54,765 bases of DNA from Caballeronia megalochromosomata (GCA_001580565.1 LRBF01000010.1:1-54765); one strand, 5' to 3'. Counted from the stretch's first letter, positions 35,734-45,703 are shown. Numbers and translations: made by a program. Notes: a model not told the origin generated them from the sequence alone.

Positions 35734-35917
35734 TTGCCCAGAGGCTGTATCTACACGGTAGACGCGCGGATGCAGCCCATCATTACGTGCCCTGCGCAAA
35801 ACCGATTGGCGCAAAGACGAGCCGGATTCACTCTAAATGAAGTTGAAGCGGTCGGCGGTCACACGATCGCCGTTGCAATGACGATGCATTTATATCCGGG
35901 AAAAAGTAGATAGGGCG
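35734..35917. other. short convergent intergenic region
   Basis: The stretch between the HiPIP gene and the end of the sensor kinase gene. No coding or clear terminator structure seen. Confidence 0.4.
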
Positions 35918-37015
35918 TCAAATGCGAGGTAGCGTGAGCTCGAAAATCGAGCCTCCGGCGGCCGACGGGCGGAAGGTCGCGCGGCCCCGATGGGCGAGCG
36001 CAATTGCGCGTACCACCGACAGACCCAATCCCGATCCGCCAAACTGTCTGGAGCGTGACGCGTCGGCGCGCGTGAAAGGCTCGAATACCAGCTTCGCAAA
36101 TTCGGGCGCAAGGCCGGGGCCGCCATCCTCGACACTCAGCACCAAGGCGGCCGGCGCGAGCCCAAGCGCCACTCGCAATCGACCTGGAATCGCATAGCGC
36201 CGTGCGTTGTCGAGCAGCGCAAGAAGAGCTTGCCGGATGCGCGCACCATCGCATACGACCATTGCGTCACTGACGTCGAGTTCTATCGTAAAACCTGCCT
36301 CATACAGTGCGTCGCTGATGGAATCGACCGCTCGACGTATCTCAATGTCGATGCGTGTCGGTTCGAAATGCATTTCCAGCCGGCCGATGTCCTGAAGCGT
36401 GATGATGTGGAGGTCGTCGACGATCCGCGCAAGGCCTTCTACCTGATACAGCAGTCCGCGAATCTGCGCATCATCGGGCTTGAACACGCCATCGCGCATT
36501 CCTTGAAGGCGGCCGCGCAAAATCGTCAGTGGTGTGCGCAACTCGTGCGCGATCGCCGCGTTCCAGGCTGTCATGTCAGCCGCCATTTGCTGCAGCCTGA
36601 TGGCCATCGCATTGAAATCATCGACAAGGAGCGCGGTGTCGCCGAGCGAACGGTCACCGGGAAGCGCGCGTGCTTCGAGGTCGCCTGCTGCGATGCGGCG
36701 CGCGCCTTCAGCAAGCGAGTTCAGTGGCGCGAGAATACGGCGGGCCAGGCGAGACGCCATGACGACCGCCACTACGAGGCCGATCAACAGCAGCGTGGCG
36801 AAGATCAGGAAATCGATCGAATCGGGAATGAGCCACTCGACGGGCGTCTTGGGAAGCTCAGGAGGCGAGAGCGCATACAGCCAGCCGTAGATCACGACCG
36901 ATCCGACAAAGGCGATGAGCATCGTGATAATCGATACCAGGCCCATCGAAAGCACGATCTGACGACTGAGGCGTCCGCGATGTTGAGCTTCATTGCGCTG
37001 CGTCTTCTCCATCAC
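35918..37015 (-). CDS. sensor histidine kinase (AdeS/BaeS-like)
   Basis: A 365-residue kinase. Two transmembrane helices (~19-46 and ~66-88) flank a short periplasmic loop. A HAMP domain (RLARRILAPLNSLAEGARRIAAGD, given here in parts) is followed by the H-box IAHELRTPL (H157), the N-box LLALLDNARRYA, and G-boxes SVEDGGPGLAP and GGSGLGLSVV. Its ATG overlaps the stop of the regulator gene by four bases (37012-37015). It is downstream of an HAE1 efflux operon on the same strand, as AdeRS is linked to adeABC in Acinetobacter. It probably controls that pump. Confidence 0.93.
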   Translation of the reverse strand: MMEKTQRNEAQHRGRLSRQIVLSMGLVSIITMLIAFVGSVVIYGWLYALSPPELPKTPVEWLIPDSIDFLIFATLLLIGLVVAVVMASRLARRILAPLNSLAEGARRIAAGDLEARALPGDRSLGDTALLVDDFNAMAIRLQQMAADMTAWNAAIAHELRTPLTILRGRLQGMRDGVFKPDDAQIRGLLYQVEGLARIVDDLHIITLQDIGRLEMHFEPTRIDIEIRRAVDSISDALYEAGFTIELDVSDAMVVCDGARIRQALLALLDNARRYAIPGRLRVALGLAPAALVLSVEDGGPGLAPEFAKLVFEPFTRADASRSRQFGGSGLGLSVVRAIALAHRGRATFRPSAAGGSIFELTLPRI

Positions 37016-37719
37016 GTGCTCGCGAGTCGGTAACCGACGCCCCGTACTACCGTGATGATTTCCGCCGCGCCAGCCTTTTCGAGCTTTTTGCGCAAGTTGC
37101 TGACGTGGCTGTCGACCGTGCGTTCGAGCGCGCCACTGCCGGGCATGCAGGCATCGATCAGTTCGCTGCGAGTGAATACCCGCTGCGGCGATCTCGCCAT
37201 ATGGGTAAGCACCCGGAATTCGGTGAGCGTGAGGGCAAGTTGGACCGCGTTTCCGGCTGGAGCTGCACTCGTGCCCGCTTGCCGGATGCTGGCGACGTAG
37301 CTTTCCGTGTCGATCTCGAGCCGGCCCACGCGAATGACTGTTTCAGTCCGTGACGCAGCCGTGCGCCGCAGCACCGCGCCGACCCGCGCCACGACTTCGA
37401 CCGGGTTGAACGGCTTCGAGACGTAGTCATCCGCTCCGATGCGCAAGCCCTGTAGCCTGTCGATATCCTGATCGAGCGCCGTTACGACGACGACCGGGGT
37501 ATCGCCGCGCCGACGCAGTTCAGCGAGCACTTCCCAGCCGTCCTTGCCGGGCATGCGGATGTCGAGAAGCACGAGATCCGGCTTCAGTGTCGAATGAACA
37601 TCGAGCGCGGTCTGTCCATTGCCGACCCGATAAGTGCGATACCCCTCGCGTACAAGATAAGCGTCGAGAATTTCCGCGATTTCGGGTTCGTCTTCGGCGA
37701 TGAGAATGAGCGCGTTCAT
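37012..37719 (-). CDS. OmpR-family response regulator (AdeR/BaeR-like)
   Basis: A 235-residue regulator. The receiver domain has the acidic pocket AEDEPE (8-13), the phosphorylation site D53 in LLDIRMPG and a Lys in YVSKPFNP. A winged-helix DNA-binding domain occupies residues ~135-235 (LTEFRVLTHMARSPQRVFTRSELID, in parts; TVDSHVSNLRKKLEKAG). I chose ATG 37719 (MNALILIAEDE), which is the family N-terminus; an upstream in-frame ATG at 37776 adds a non-homologous tail. Overlap with the kinase gene shows coupling. Confidence 0.93.
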   Translation of the reverse strand: MNALILIAEDEPEIAEILDAYLVREGYRTYRVGNGQTALDVHSTLKPDLVLLDIRMPGKDGWEVLAELRRRGDTPVVVVTALDQDIDRLQGLRIGADDYVSKPFNPVEVVARVGAVLRRTAASRTETVIRVGRLEIDTESYVASIRQAGTSAAPAGNAVQLALTLTEFRVLTHMARSPQRVFTRSELIDACMPGSGALERTVDSHVSNLRKKLEKAGAAEIITVVRGVGYRLAST

Positions 37720-37829
37720 GTCGTTACAGGCTTCCGGCAGAAGCGACATCGTGGGGCAGCACCGCCGAATGCGCAATCAGCTCCATGAAATCTCGATGAT
37801 ATCTCAACACAGCGAACATCCCTTTCCTG

Positions 37830-38597
37830 TCAGTTTCCAAGGAACGCCGTCATCGTTTCCGCTATCTGCTTCCGATCGTTGTCGATGCATAACATGTGAT
37901 AGCTGTTCTCTACGATCAGGCATCTGGACGTGGGTATGGCGTCGACCAGAAATGAAGCGGACTTGACCGAGGTCACTTCGTCTTCGCGAGAATTGATCAC
38001 GAGCGTCGGATGTCTGATGTGTCTCGCGACCTTCCACACCTTGTAGCGCAGTCGATCGACCTGGCGAATACACGCCAGCGGAACCCAGCGGTAGTGAAAC
38101 GCGTCGCCCCTTTGGAACCGGGCCTTGATCAAGGATCGCGTCAACGCGTTCTTGATTCCATAAGGATCTTGCTCGGTGACTCTCATTCTTCGGGCCAGAC
38201 AAGGAATGAGGTAGAGGAAATACCGGAGTCGCCGATAAAACGGCATCGACCACCCGTCGAGAAAGACCGGTGCTGCGAGCAGGACGAGCTTGCCGTCGCG
38301 CGGTCGACGCTCCGCGACGATCAATGCGAGCAGCGCTCCCATGCACATACCGATGAGATGCACCGTTTCATAGGTACCGGCGAGCATGTCATATTCCCGC
38401 GTCGCTACGTTTATCCATTGCTCCGCCCGAGCCATAATCAGGTCCTCCGGGCTCGATCCGTGTCCCGGCAACGAAAGCGCGTGCGTATCGATCCCAATCT
38501 GGTTCAAAGACTTGCGCAAGATACCAAGATCGTGCTCCGTGCCGCCGAGGCCATGAATCAGAAGAGCGACGGTGCGACGTTTTTCGGGTTGTTTCAT
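37830..38597 (-). CDS. alpha/beta hydrolase with a cysteine nucleophile
   Basis: A 255-residue alpha/beta-hydrolase of the Est30/monoacylglycerol-lipase type. The oxyanion region is LIHGLGG (13-19). The nucleophile elbow reads G-M-C-M-G with C85 where most relatives have Ser; the acid is D206 (NSRED) and the His is H234 (NSYHML). Cys at this place is known from dienelactone hydrolases. The start (38597-38595) overlaps the stop of the outer-membrane factor gene by four bases, so it belongs to the efflux operon. No signal peptide: cytosolic. Possible role: modifying the exported compound. Confidence 0.85.
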   Translation of the reverse strand: MKQPEKRRTVALLIHGLGGTEHDLGILRKSLNQIGIDTHALSLPGHGSSPEDLIMARAEQWINVATREYDMLAGTYETVHLIGMCMGALLALIVAERRPRDGKLVLLAAPVFLDGWSMPFYRRLRYFLYLIPCLARRMRVTEQDPYGIKNALTRSLIKARFQRGDAFHYRWVPLACIRQVDRLRYKVWKVARHIRHPTLVINSREDEVTSVKSASFLVDAIPTSRCLIVENSYHMLCIDNDRKQIAETMTAFLGN

Positions 38598-40057
38598 GAT
38601 CGTGCCAATGGGTGGGGCGCGGCAAGGCTCAGCTCGGGCGCGGGGTCGGGAGGCCTCACGTCGGTCTCGGCCAGGCCACCGCCGAGCGCCTTGTAAAGGG
38701 CGACGGCATTGCCGAACTCCGCGCGGCGCAAGTCCAGCAGCACCTGCCTCGATGCATAAAGCTGCCTCTGGGAATCCAGCAATTCGAGGCGTCCGTCGAC
38801 GCCGGCGCGATAGCGCAGGGTAGACAGATCAGTGCGCCGCTCGGCGCTCGCCACCACCCGCACCTGAGCCTCGATCTGCCGATGGAAGGTGTCGCGACCC
38901 GCTAGGCCGTCGGCGACTTCGCGGAACGCGATTTGCACAGCCCGTTCGTATCCGGCAACCGCGCTTGTCTTGCGCACTTCGGCGAGTCGGAGCTCGGCGC
39001 GCAGGCGGCCGCCCTGAAACAGCGGGACTGTGACCTGCGGCGCGAAGGTCCATGCCCGATGGTCGCCGTCGAAAAGGCCGCTCATGGCCGGACTGATCAA
39101 ACCCAAAGAACTTGTCAATGAGAGTCGTGGAAAGAATGCGGCGCGCGCCGCACCGATATCGGCATTGGCGGCGATCAGGTTCTGTTCCGCCTGCAAAATA
39201 TCGGGCCGCCGGAACAGCAGGTCGGACGGCAGGCCTGCTGGCAGTCGCGTCATGACCGGTTGCTGCGCCAGCGGGGTCGGCTCCGGCAGATCCTTCGGGA
39301 AGTCGGCGCCGATCAGGAGCCGCAGTGCATTGCCGGCCTGCTCGACCATGCGTGCGCGCGCCTCCAGATCTGCTTCGGCGCTGGCGACTTGACCTTCGGC
39401 GCCGGCCACGTCGACGCTGCTCGCCTGATGGGCGTTCCTGAGCCGGCGCGCGAGGTCGAGTGACTCCCGCCAGTCCGCAAGGGTGTGTTCGGCCAACTCG
39501 CGCTGCTCCTGTGCGAGGCGCTCGGCGAAGTACGCGTCGGCCACCGCACCAACGAGCGCGATCTGCGCGGCACGGCGTCCGTCATCGCTTTCGAGGTAAC
39601 GGGCGAACGCGCCATCCGACAGGGAGCGAACGCGGCCGAACAGATCGATCTCGAACGCGCTGATCCCGACGTTGACGCCGTATTGCTTCTGGGTCATCGC
39701 GGCGATGGGCGGATCGGTCTCGGCATTGGCGGCGATGCGCTGGCGTGTGAAACCGCCTGTGGCGTCGACAGAAGGCAATTGTGCAGCGCGCTGGATGCCA
39801 TACTGGGCCGCGGCAGCTTCGACGTTCAGCGCGGCGAGCCGCAGATCGCGATTGCTTTCGAGCGCGAGTTCAATGAGACGCTGCAAACGCCGGTCACCGA
39901 ACATCGTGCGCCAGCCCAGATCGGCTGCGTTCGTGCGCACATCGGACGCGGCGCCTGTCGTGTATGTCATGGGGACGGGCGCAGCCGGCCTGACGAACGC
40001 CGGGGTCAAAGAGCAGGCCGACACGGCCAGCACGACGGGAAGAATGAGGGCTCGCAT
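38594..40057 (-). CDS. outer-membrane efflux lipoprotein (OprM/NodT type)
   Basis: A 487-residue TolC-family outer-membrane factor. N-terminal lipoprotein signal with lipobox VSAC (C15). Two repeats of the outer-membrane efflux domain, including SVDATGGFTRQR, EIDLFGRVRSLSDGAFARYL and VTVPLFQGGRLRAELRLAEV. The trimer forms the channel of a tripartite pump. It follows the RND pump gene by only four bases and overlaps the hydrolase gene downstream. A short Ala/Pro-rich C-terminal tail follows the last helix. Confidence 0.93.
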   Translation of the reverse strand: MRALILPVVLAVSACSLTPAFVRPAAPVPMTYTTGAASDVRTNAADLGWRTMFGDRRLQRLIELALESNRDLRLAALNVEAAAAQYGIQRAAQLPSVDATGGFTRQRIAANAETDPPIAAMTQKQYGVNVGISAFEIDLFGRVRSLSDGAFARYLESDDGRRAAQIALVGAVADAYFAERLAQEQRELAEHTLADWRESLDLARRLRNAHQASSVDVAGAEGQVASAEADLEARARMVEQAGNALRLLIGADFPKDLPEPTPLAQQPVMTRLPAGLPSDLLFRRPDILQAEQNLIAANADIGAARAAFFPRLSLTSSLGLISPAMSGLFDGDHRAWTFAPQVTVPLFQGGRLRAELRLAEVRKTSAVAGYERAVQIAFREVADGLAGRDTFHRQIEAQVRVVASAERRTDLSTLRYRAGVDGRLELLDSQRQLYASRQVLLDLRRAEFGNAVALYKALGGGLAETDVRPPDPAPELSLAAPHPLARS

Positions 40058-40061
40058 GACA

Positions 40062-43000
40062 TCAACTCTCTTGTTCTTGACGCACGGCCGCGCTTTTACG
40101 GTGGGTTGCCCGCCATGCCGCGATGCGTTCCTGGATGCTCATCACGAAAACGAAGAAGACGGGCACGAAGAAGACGGCGAGGATCGTCGCAGTGACCATG
40201 CCGCCGAACACGCCAGTACCGATCGCGTGCTGTGTTTCCGCGCTCACGCCGGTCGCGATCATCAGCGGCACCACGCCGAGGCCGAACGCTAGCGATGTCA
40301 TCAGGATTGGACGCAGGCGCAGCCGGGCAGCTTCCACGGCGGCTTCCGCCAGCCCCTTGCCCTGTTCGCGCAACTGCTTCGCGAACTCGATGATGAGGAT
40401 CGCGTTCTTCGCGGACAGGCCGATCACGGTGATCATCCCGACTTTGAAGAACACGTCGTTCGGCAATCCGCGGAGCAGCACTGCGCTGAGCGCGCCGATC
40501 AGCCCGAGCGGTATCACCAGCATCACCGACAGCGGAATCGACCAGCTCTCGTAGAGCGCGGCCAGCACGAGGAACACGACCACCATCGACAGCGCCATTA
40601 GCATCGGAGCCTGCGACGCCGACTGACGCTCCTGCAGTGACTGTCCGGTCCACTCGACCGTGAAGCCCGAGGGCAACCGCGCGGCGAGACGTTCCATCTC
40701 GGCCATCGCCGCGCCGCTGGAATGACCCGGCGCGGCGCTGCCCGATATGCGCGCGGCCGGATAGCCCTCGAAGCGCGTCAGTTGCAGTGGCGACTCGGAC
40801 CAGACGGGACGGATCACTTCCGATAGCGGCACCATGCCGCCGCCGGCATTGCGCACGTACAGCTTCAGCACGTCGTTGATCTGCATGCGCGCGGACGCGT
40901 CGGCCTGGATGATGACCTGCTGCATACGTCCGGCATTCGGGAAGTCGTTGACGTAGGTCGAGCCGATCGCTGCCGACAGCGTTTCGCTGATGCTGGTGAA
41001 GGACACACCCAGCGCCTCGGCCTTGGGCCGGTCAATCTCCAGGTGGATGCTGGCACCCGCCGGCAGGCTATCGGGGTAGACGCCCGTTACGATGTCACTC
41101 TTCGCCGCGAGCTCCAGCAGCTTGGCTTGGGCCGCCTTCAGCGCTTCGTCGCCGTGATTGGCGCGATCCTGCAGACGCAACGTGAAGCCTGAGCTGGTGC
41201 CGAGCTCGTCGATCGCGGGCGGCAGCAGGCTCATCACGGATCCCTCGGTCACCGAAGCCATGGCTTGCTGTGCACGCGTGTTCTCATTGGGCGTCGTCGC
41301 GTCGCCGCGCCTGTCCCAGTCCTTGAGCACCGCAAAGTTCAGCGCGGCATTCGGTCCGGAGCCTGAGAAGCCATAGCCGACGATCGAAATGCTCGACTGG
41401 ATCGCCGGGCGCGACGCGAGATGGCGCTGCAGCGTCCCGACCACATCCTGCGTGCGCTCGGCGGTCGCGTCGGCGGGCAGCAGGACGCTTGTCATGAAGT
41501 AGCCCTGATCCTCGTCTGGCAGAAACGACGACGGCAGCATGCGAAAGCCGATGACGAGTGCGCCGGAAATGGCCACGAACAGCAGCATCACGCGCCCGGT
41601 TCGGCCGACGAGCCGGCCGACGCGCGACTCGTACGAGCGCGTCATCCGCTCGAAACGACGGTTGAACCAGCCGAAGAAGCCACGTTTCTCGTGGTTACCA
41701 GGCGCGATCGGCTTGAGCATCGTCGCGCACAGAGCGGGCGTCAGCGTCAGCGCGAGGAGCGCCGAGAACAGAATGGAGACTGCCATCGACAGCGTGAACT
41801 GCTGGTAGATCACGCCAACCGAGCCGCTTGCCAGCGCCATCGGGATGAACACCGCGGTCAGCACCAGTGTGATGCCGACGATCGCGCCGGAGATCTCCTT
41901 CATGGCCTTCGACGTTGCGAGCTTCGGCGAGAGACCTTCCTCGGTCATCAGGCGCTCGACGTTCTCCACCACGACGATCGCATCGTCGACGATGATGCCG
42001 ATCGCGAGCACCATGCCGAACATCGTCAGCACGTTGATGGAGAAGCCTGTCGCCAACATGATCGTGAATGTGCCGAGCATCGCCACGGGCGCGACGATGG
42101 CGGGGATCAGCGTGTAGCGCACGTTCTGCAGGAACAGGTACATCACGAGGAACACGAGCACCATCGCCTCGACGAGCGTATGGAGAACCTTCTCGATCGA
42201 AATCTGAACGAACGGAGAAGTATCGAACGGGATCGAATAGCTGATACCGGCCGGCATCGCCTTGCCCGCTTCCTTCAGACGCTCGCGCACGGCCGCCGCG
42301 GTCTTGACCGCATTGGCGCCGGGCGCGAGCTGCACGCCAGCGAAGGCGGCGGGCTTGCCGTTCTCGCTGCTGACGAAGCTGTACGACTGCGAGCCGAGCT
42401 CGACCCGCGCGACGTCGCGCAGTACGACCCGGGAGCCATCGGCGTTGGCGCGCAGCACGATCGCGGCAAACTGTTCCGGGGTCGTCAGTTGCCCTTGTGC
42501 GGTAAGCGGCACGGTCACCCGCTGACCGGTCAGAGCCGGCGACGCACCGACGCTGCCCGGCGCGATCTGCACGTTCTGCTGGCTGATCGCAGTCGTCAGG
42601 TCGTTCATCGACAAGCCATAGCCGATCAGCTTGTTCGGATCGACCCAGATGCGCATCGCCCGTTCGGAACCGAACAACTGTACGCGGCCGACGCCATCGA
42701 CGCGTCGCAGCTCCTCGACGACGTTGCGCGCCATGTAGTCGCTGAGCATGCTCGCGTCGTAGAGACCGCTGTCGGACTTGAGACCGATGAGCATCAGGAA
42801 GCCCGAGGAAGCCGACTCCACGGTCACGCCGGACTGGCGCACGACCGGGGGCAGGCGCGGCTCGACGGTCTTGAGCTGGTTCTGAACGTCGACCTGGGCG
42901 AGCGCGGGATTCGTGCCGGGCTTGAACGTCACCGTGATCTGCGCGGTGCCCGACGTATCGGCCGACGACTCGAAGTAGAGCAGATTTTTGACGCCCGACA

Positions 43001-43205
43001 GCTCGCGCTCGATCAGGCTCAGCACGGAGTCGCTCATGGTTTGCGGCGTGGCGCCGGGATACGTCGCGGTAATGGTGACGGCGGGCGGCGCGACCGAAGG
43101 GTAACGTTCGATCGGCAGTTGCGGTATCGCGATCAGGCCCAGCAGGATGATGAAGAGGGCGATCACCCACGCGAAGACGGGTCGCCGGATGAAGAATTCG
43201 GACAT
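40062..43205 (-). CDS. HAE1-family RND efflux pump (AcrB/MexB-like)
   Basis: A 1047-residue inner-membrane drug/proton antiporter. It begins FFIRRPVFAWVIALFIILLG (helix 1). The proton-relay aspartates are in MVLAIGIIVDDAIVVVENV, equivalent to AcrB D407/D408. Two large periplasmic loops and twelve helices are present, and GLSAKNAILIIEFAK is in the second half. Length is typical. I chose ATG 43205 (MSEFFIRRP), the family start; the open frame extends to 43253. The fusion-protein gene ends 19 bp upstream. Export of amphipathic toxic compounds is expected; substrate not predictable. Confidence 0.96.
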   Translation of the reverse strand: MSEFFIRRPVFAWVIALFIILLGLIAIPQLPIERYPSVAPPAVTITATYPGATPQTMSDSVLSLIERELSGVKNLLYFESSADTSGTAQITVTFKPGTNPALAQVDVQNQLKTVEPRLPPVVRQSGVTVESASSGFLMLIGLKSDSGLYDASMLSDYMARNVVEELRRVDGVGRVQLFGSERAMRIWVDPNKLIGYGLSMNDLTTAISQQNVQIAPGSVGASPALTGQRVTVPLTAQGQLTTPEQFAAIVLRANADGSRVVLRDVARVELGSQSYSFVSSENGKPAAFAGVQLAPGANAVKTAAAVRERLKEAGKAMPAGISYSIPFDTSPFVQISIEKVLHTLVEAMVLVFLVMYLFLQNVRYTLIPAIVAPVAMLGTFTIMLATGFSINVLTMFGMVLAIGIIVDDAIVVVENVERLMTEEGLSPKLATSKAMKEISGAIVGITLVLTAVFIPMALASGSVGVIYQQFTLSMAVSILFSALLALTLTPALCATMLKPIAPGNHEKRGFFGWFNRRFERMTRSYESRVGRLVGRTGRVMLLFVAISGALVIGFRMLPSSFLPDEDQGYFMTSVLLPADATAERTQDVVGTLQRHLASRPAIQSSISIVGYGFSGSGPNAALNFAVLKDWDRRGDATTPNENTRAQQAMASVTEGSVMSLLPPAIDELGTSSGFTLRLQDRANHGDEALKAAQAKLLELAAKSDIVTGVYPDSLPAGASIHLEIDRPKAEALGVSFTSISETLSAAIGSTYVNDFPNAGRMQQVIIQADASARMQINDVLKLYVRNAGGGMVPLSEVIRPVWSESPLQLTRFEGYPAARISGSAAPGHSSGAAMAEMERLAARLPSGFTVEWTGQSLQERQSASQAPMLMALSMVVVFLVLAALYESWSIPLSVMLVIPLGLIGALSAVLLRGLPNDVFFKVGMITVIGLSAKNAILIIEFAKQLREQGKGLAEAAVEAARLRLRPILMTSLAFGLGVVPLMIATGVSAETQHAIGTGVFGGMVTATILAVFFVPVFFVFVMSIQERIAAWRATHRKSAAVRQEQES

Positions 43206-43224
43206 GGCTGGACGCTCCCGTGAC

Positions 43225-44385
43225 TCAGTGCGTGGGTGCAGCCAGCGGCGCACCGGGCGATTTCCCGTCGTTCGCGGCGACCAGCGCGCCGTCGTTCAGG
43301 CGCTCCATGCCTTCGACCACGATCTTCTGCCCGGACGTGAGACCCGATTGAATGCGGTAATGACGTCCGCTCAGCTCGCCGAGCTCGACGGGCCTTGGCC
43401 GCGCGTGGCTCGTCGCGTCGATCACCCAGACCTGCGGCTTGCCCGCGACGCGTACGACCGCCTGCTGCGGAACAAGCAGCGTGCGCGCGTAGTTCGCGCG
43501 CGGAATCCGGGCCCGTACATACATTCCCGGAAGAAGCTGCCGCTTCGGGTTGTCGACCAGCACGCGCAACAGCACATCGCCGGTCCCGGAATCGACGTTG
43601 ACGCCCGAAAAGAGCACGCGGCCTTTCACGTCGTACGGTGTGTCGTCGTCGCGCAGAACTTTCACCGGAAGGCCACCGCCGCCGCCTTGTTGTTGCGTCG
43701 ACAGCATGTTGCGCAGCGATTCGAGCGATGCCGCCGGCTGGCGCACATCCACATAGACCTGATCGATCTGCTGGATGCGCGCCATGGGTTGGCTGTCGCT
43801 ACTGGCGACCAGCGCTCCCTCGGTCATCAGCGCCTGATCGATGCGGCCCCAGATCGGCGCCTCGACCGTCGCGAACTTCAGATCGAGCTGCCGGCGCGCG
43901 AGCGTGGCGCTTGCCTGAGCCACGTCTGCGACGGCCTGGTCGCGCTGCGAGACGGCGTCGTCGTAGACCTGGCGGCTGATGGCGTCCGCTTCGACGAGCG
44001 GCTGCAGGCGTGCCGTTTGCACCTTCGCGCGCGCAAGCGCGGCCTTGGCGCGTTGCAGCGCCGCCGCGGCCGTGTCCCTGTCAGCCTTGAACGGCGCAGG
44101 GTTGATCTGAAACAGCGGCTGGCCGGCACGCACCTCGGTGCCTTGCTCGAACAGCCGGCGCATCACGATACCGCTGACCTGCGGCCGTATCTCAGCGACG
44201 CGCATTGCCGCGACCCGCCCCGGCAAATCTTCCGTGAGTCTGAGCGAAGCGTGCACCACGGTCGCCGACGCCACGGGAATCGCGGGGGAGGCGCCCAGCT
44301 GTTCGGCTTGCCCGCAGCCCGCAAGCATTGCCCCCAGCAGCAGCACGCACAAACTGCCACCCAGAGACCATCTTTCAAGTTTCAT
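43225..44385 (-). CDS. RND membrane-fusion protein (AcrA/MexA-like lipoprotein)
   Basis: A 386-residue periplasmic adaptor. Lipoprotein signal with lipobox LAGC (C23). It has a biotinyl-lipoyl-like region (VSGIVMRRLFEQGTEVRAGQPLF, in parts), a coiled-coil hairpin (about residues 95-160) and beta-barrel and membrane-proximal domains (LLPGMYVRARIPRANYARTLLVP, in parts). ATG 44385 has GGAG upstream; the longer frame to 44520 is not supported. It is the first gene of the minus-strand efflux operon. The 220-bp gap upstream is shared with a divergent glycosyltransferase gene. Confidence 0.94.
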   Translation of the reverse strand: MKLERWSLGGSLCVLLLGAMLAGCGQAEQLGASPAIPVASATVVHASLRLTEDLPGRVAAMRVAEIRPQVSGIVMRRLFEQGTEVRAGQPLFQINPAPFKADRDTAAAALQRAKAALARAKVQTARLQPLVEADAISRQVYDDAVSQRDQAVADVAQASATLARRQLDLKFATVEAPIWGRIDQALMTEGALVASSDSQPMARIQQIDQVYVDVRQPAASLESLRNMLSTQQQGGGGGLPVKVLRDDDTPYDVKGRVLFSGVNVDSGTGDVLLRVLVDNPKRQLLPGMYVRARIPRANYARTLLVPQQAVVRVAGKPQVWVIDATSHARPRPVELGELSGRHYRIQSGLTSGQKIVVEGMERLNDGALVAANDGKSPGAPLAAPTH

Positions 44386-44605
44386 AAGAACTCCATCAGA
44401 CGCAGGCAGTCGCCCGCTTGAACGGCAAGAAGTCTGCGTTCGAACGATGGGGTTTCCTTCGCGATTTGATGGAGAAACGATGAAGACGCAGTCATCTTCA
44501 AAGTGCTCGTCCGGCTTCACAGTTTCTCCATCAGTTCTCCAACGTTGCTTATCGATCCATCTTCAACATTGCCCTTTCGAGCAAATTCTTCGAGGGATCG
44601 GTCGC
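44386..44605. promoter_or_regulatory. divergent promoter region (efflux operon / glycosyltransferase)
   Basis: 220 bases between oppositely directed genes must hold both promoters. I see no strong sigma-70 box pair or palindrome. Short words such as TTCTCCATCA recur (for example near 44524-44533), but I do not assign an operator. Confidence 0.35.
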
Positions 44606-45703
44606 ATGAACCGCAGTTTAAGCATCATCCACAGCGAATCGTCGAAGGGGTGGGGAGGGCAGGAAATGCGCACTCTCAGGGAAATGATCGGCATGCGCGA
44701 CACCGGCCACCGTGTTGAACTGATTTGCCCGCGTGACGCGTCGATCGGAATGCACGGTGCTGCCGCCGGATTCGCCGTGCATCATTCGGAGATGAGGACG
44801 GGTGGCGATGTCGCCTCCGCAATCGATATTGCATGCATGTTGCGGCGTCGAGCTTGCGACGTGCTCAACACGCACAGTGGCCAAGACAGCCTGGTCGCAG
44901 GCTTTGCCGCCCGCCTGGCCGGTACGCCGCTGGTTGTACGGACGCGTCACCTTGCGTTGCCCATCACTTCGCTTGCGACCTACAACTGGCTCCCTCACCG
45001 CGTGATCGCGGTGAGTCACCACGTTCGGAAGTATTTGATCGGCGCCGGAGTCGGCGCGGACCGGGTCGAAACCATCTATGACGGTATTGAGAAACTCGCT
45101 GAGGGCGGGAAGTCGACACTGCGCACGGAGCTGGGGCTCCGGGACGATGATGTCGTCGCTTGCATGGTCGCCATCATGCGGGAAGGGAAGGGTCACGAAG
45201 ACCTCATTGCGGCCGTCGTCCCGCTACTGGAGTCGCGTGAGAAATTCCATGTCGTGCTGGCCGGAGACGGCCCGATGTTCGCAGAAATAAAGCGCATGGT
45301 CTTGAACCGCGGCCTCGAGCATCGGATTCACCTGTTGGGATTCCGCAGCGACGTTCCAAACATCATGGCCGGATGCGATTTCTTCGTGCTTCCGACGCAT
45401 CAGGAGGCGCTCGGCCAAGCCTTCATCGAGGCGATGTCGCTGGGCCTTCCGGTCATCGGAACGGACGTGGGAGGGGTGCCCGAGCTGATCAGCGACGAAG
45501 TGAACGGTCTGCTGGTTCCTCCGCGCGATCCCGTCGCTTTGGCAGAAGCGCTCGTACGGCTCATCGACAACGCATCGCTTCGACACGAACTGAGTCATGC
45601 AGGTCGATTCATTTTGTCGAAAGGCTTCAGCGTGACGAACATGGTGTACGACACAATGTGCTTCTATCGACGCTCGCTCCAAGAAAGAGGCTATCACGCA
45701 TGA
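44606..45703 (+). CDS. GT4-family glycosyltransferase
   Basis: A 365-residue glycosyltransferase of the GT-B fold. The N-terminal domain has the acceptor-side loop SSKGWGGQEMRTLREM (about 12-27). The C-terminal nucleotide-sugar domain has HLLGFRSDVPNIMAGCDFFVLP and the E-x7-E region EALGQAFIEAMSLGLPVIG (in parts). Related enzymes build lipopolysaccharide or capsule. I chose ATG 44606, with GAGGG upstream; the in-frame extension back to 44138 overlaps the efflux gene. Its stop overlaps the deacetylase start (ATGA), so the two are coupled. Confidence 0.9.
   Translation: MNRSLSIIHSESSKGWGGQEMRTLREMIGMRDTGHRVELICPRDASIGMHGAAAGFAVHHSEMRTGGDVASAIDIACMLRRRACDVLNTHSGQDSLVAGFAARLAGTPLVVRTRHLALPITSLATYNWLPHRVIAVSHHVRKYLIGAGVGADRVETIYDGIEKLAEGGKSTLRTELGLRDDDVVACMVAIMREGKGHEDLIAAVVPLLESREKFHVVLAGDGPMFAEIKRMVLNRGLEHRIHLLGFRSDVPNIMAGCDFFVLPTHQEALGQAFIEAMSLGLPVIGTDVGGVPELISDEVNGLLVPPRDPVALAEALVRLIDNASLRHELSHAGRFILSKGFSVTNMVYDTMCFYRRSLQERGYHA

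Noticed and set aside
41421..43223. Long plus-strand open frame (600 codons) opposite the RND pump
   Set aside because: Composition is Arg/His/Gln-rich with no motif; antisense shadow of a well-identified pump gene.
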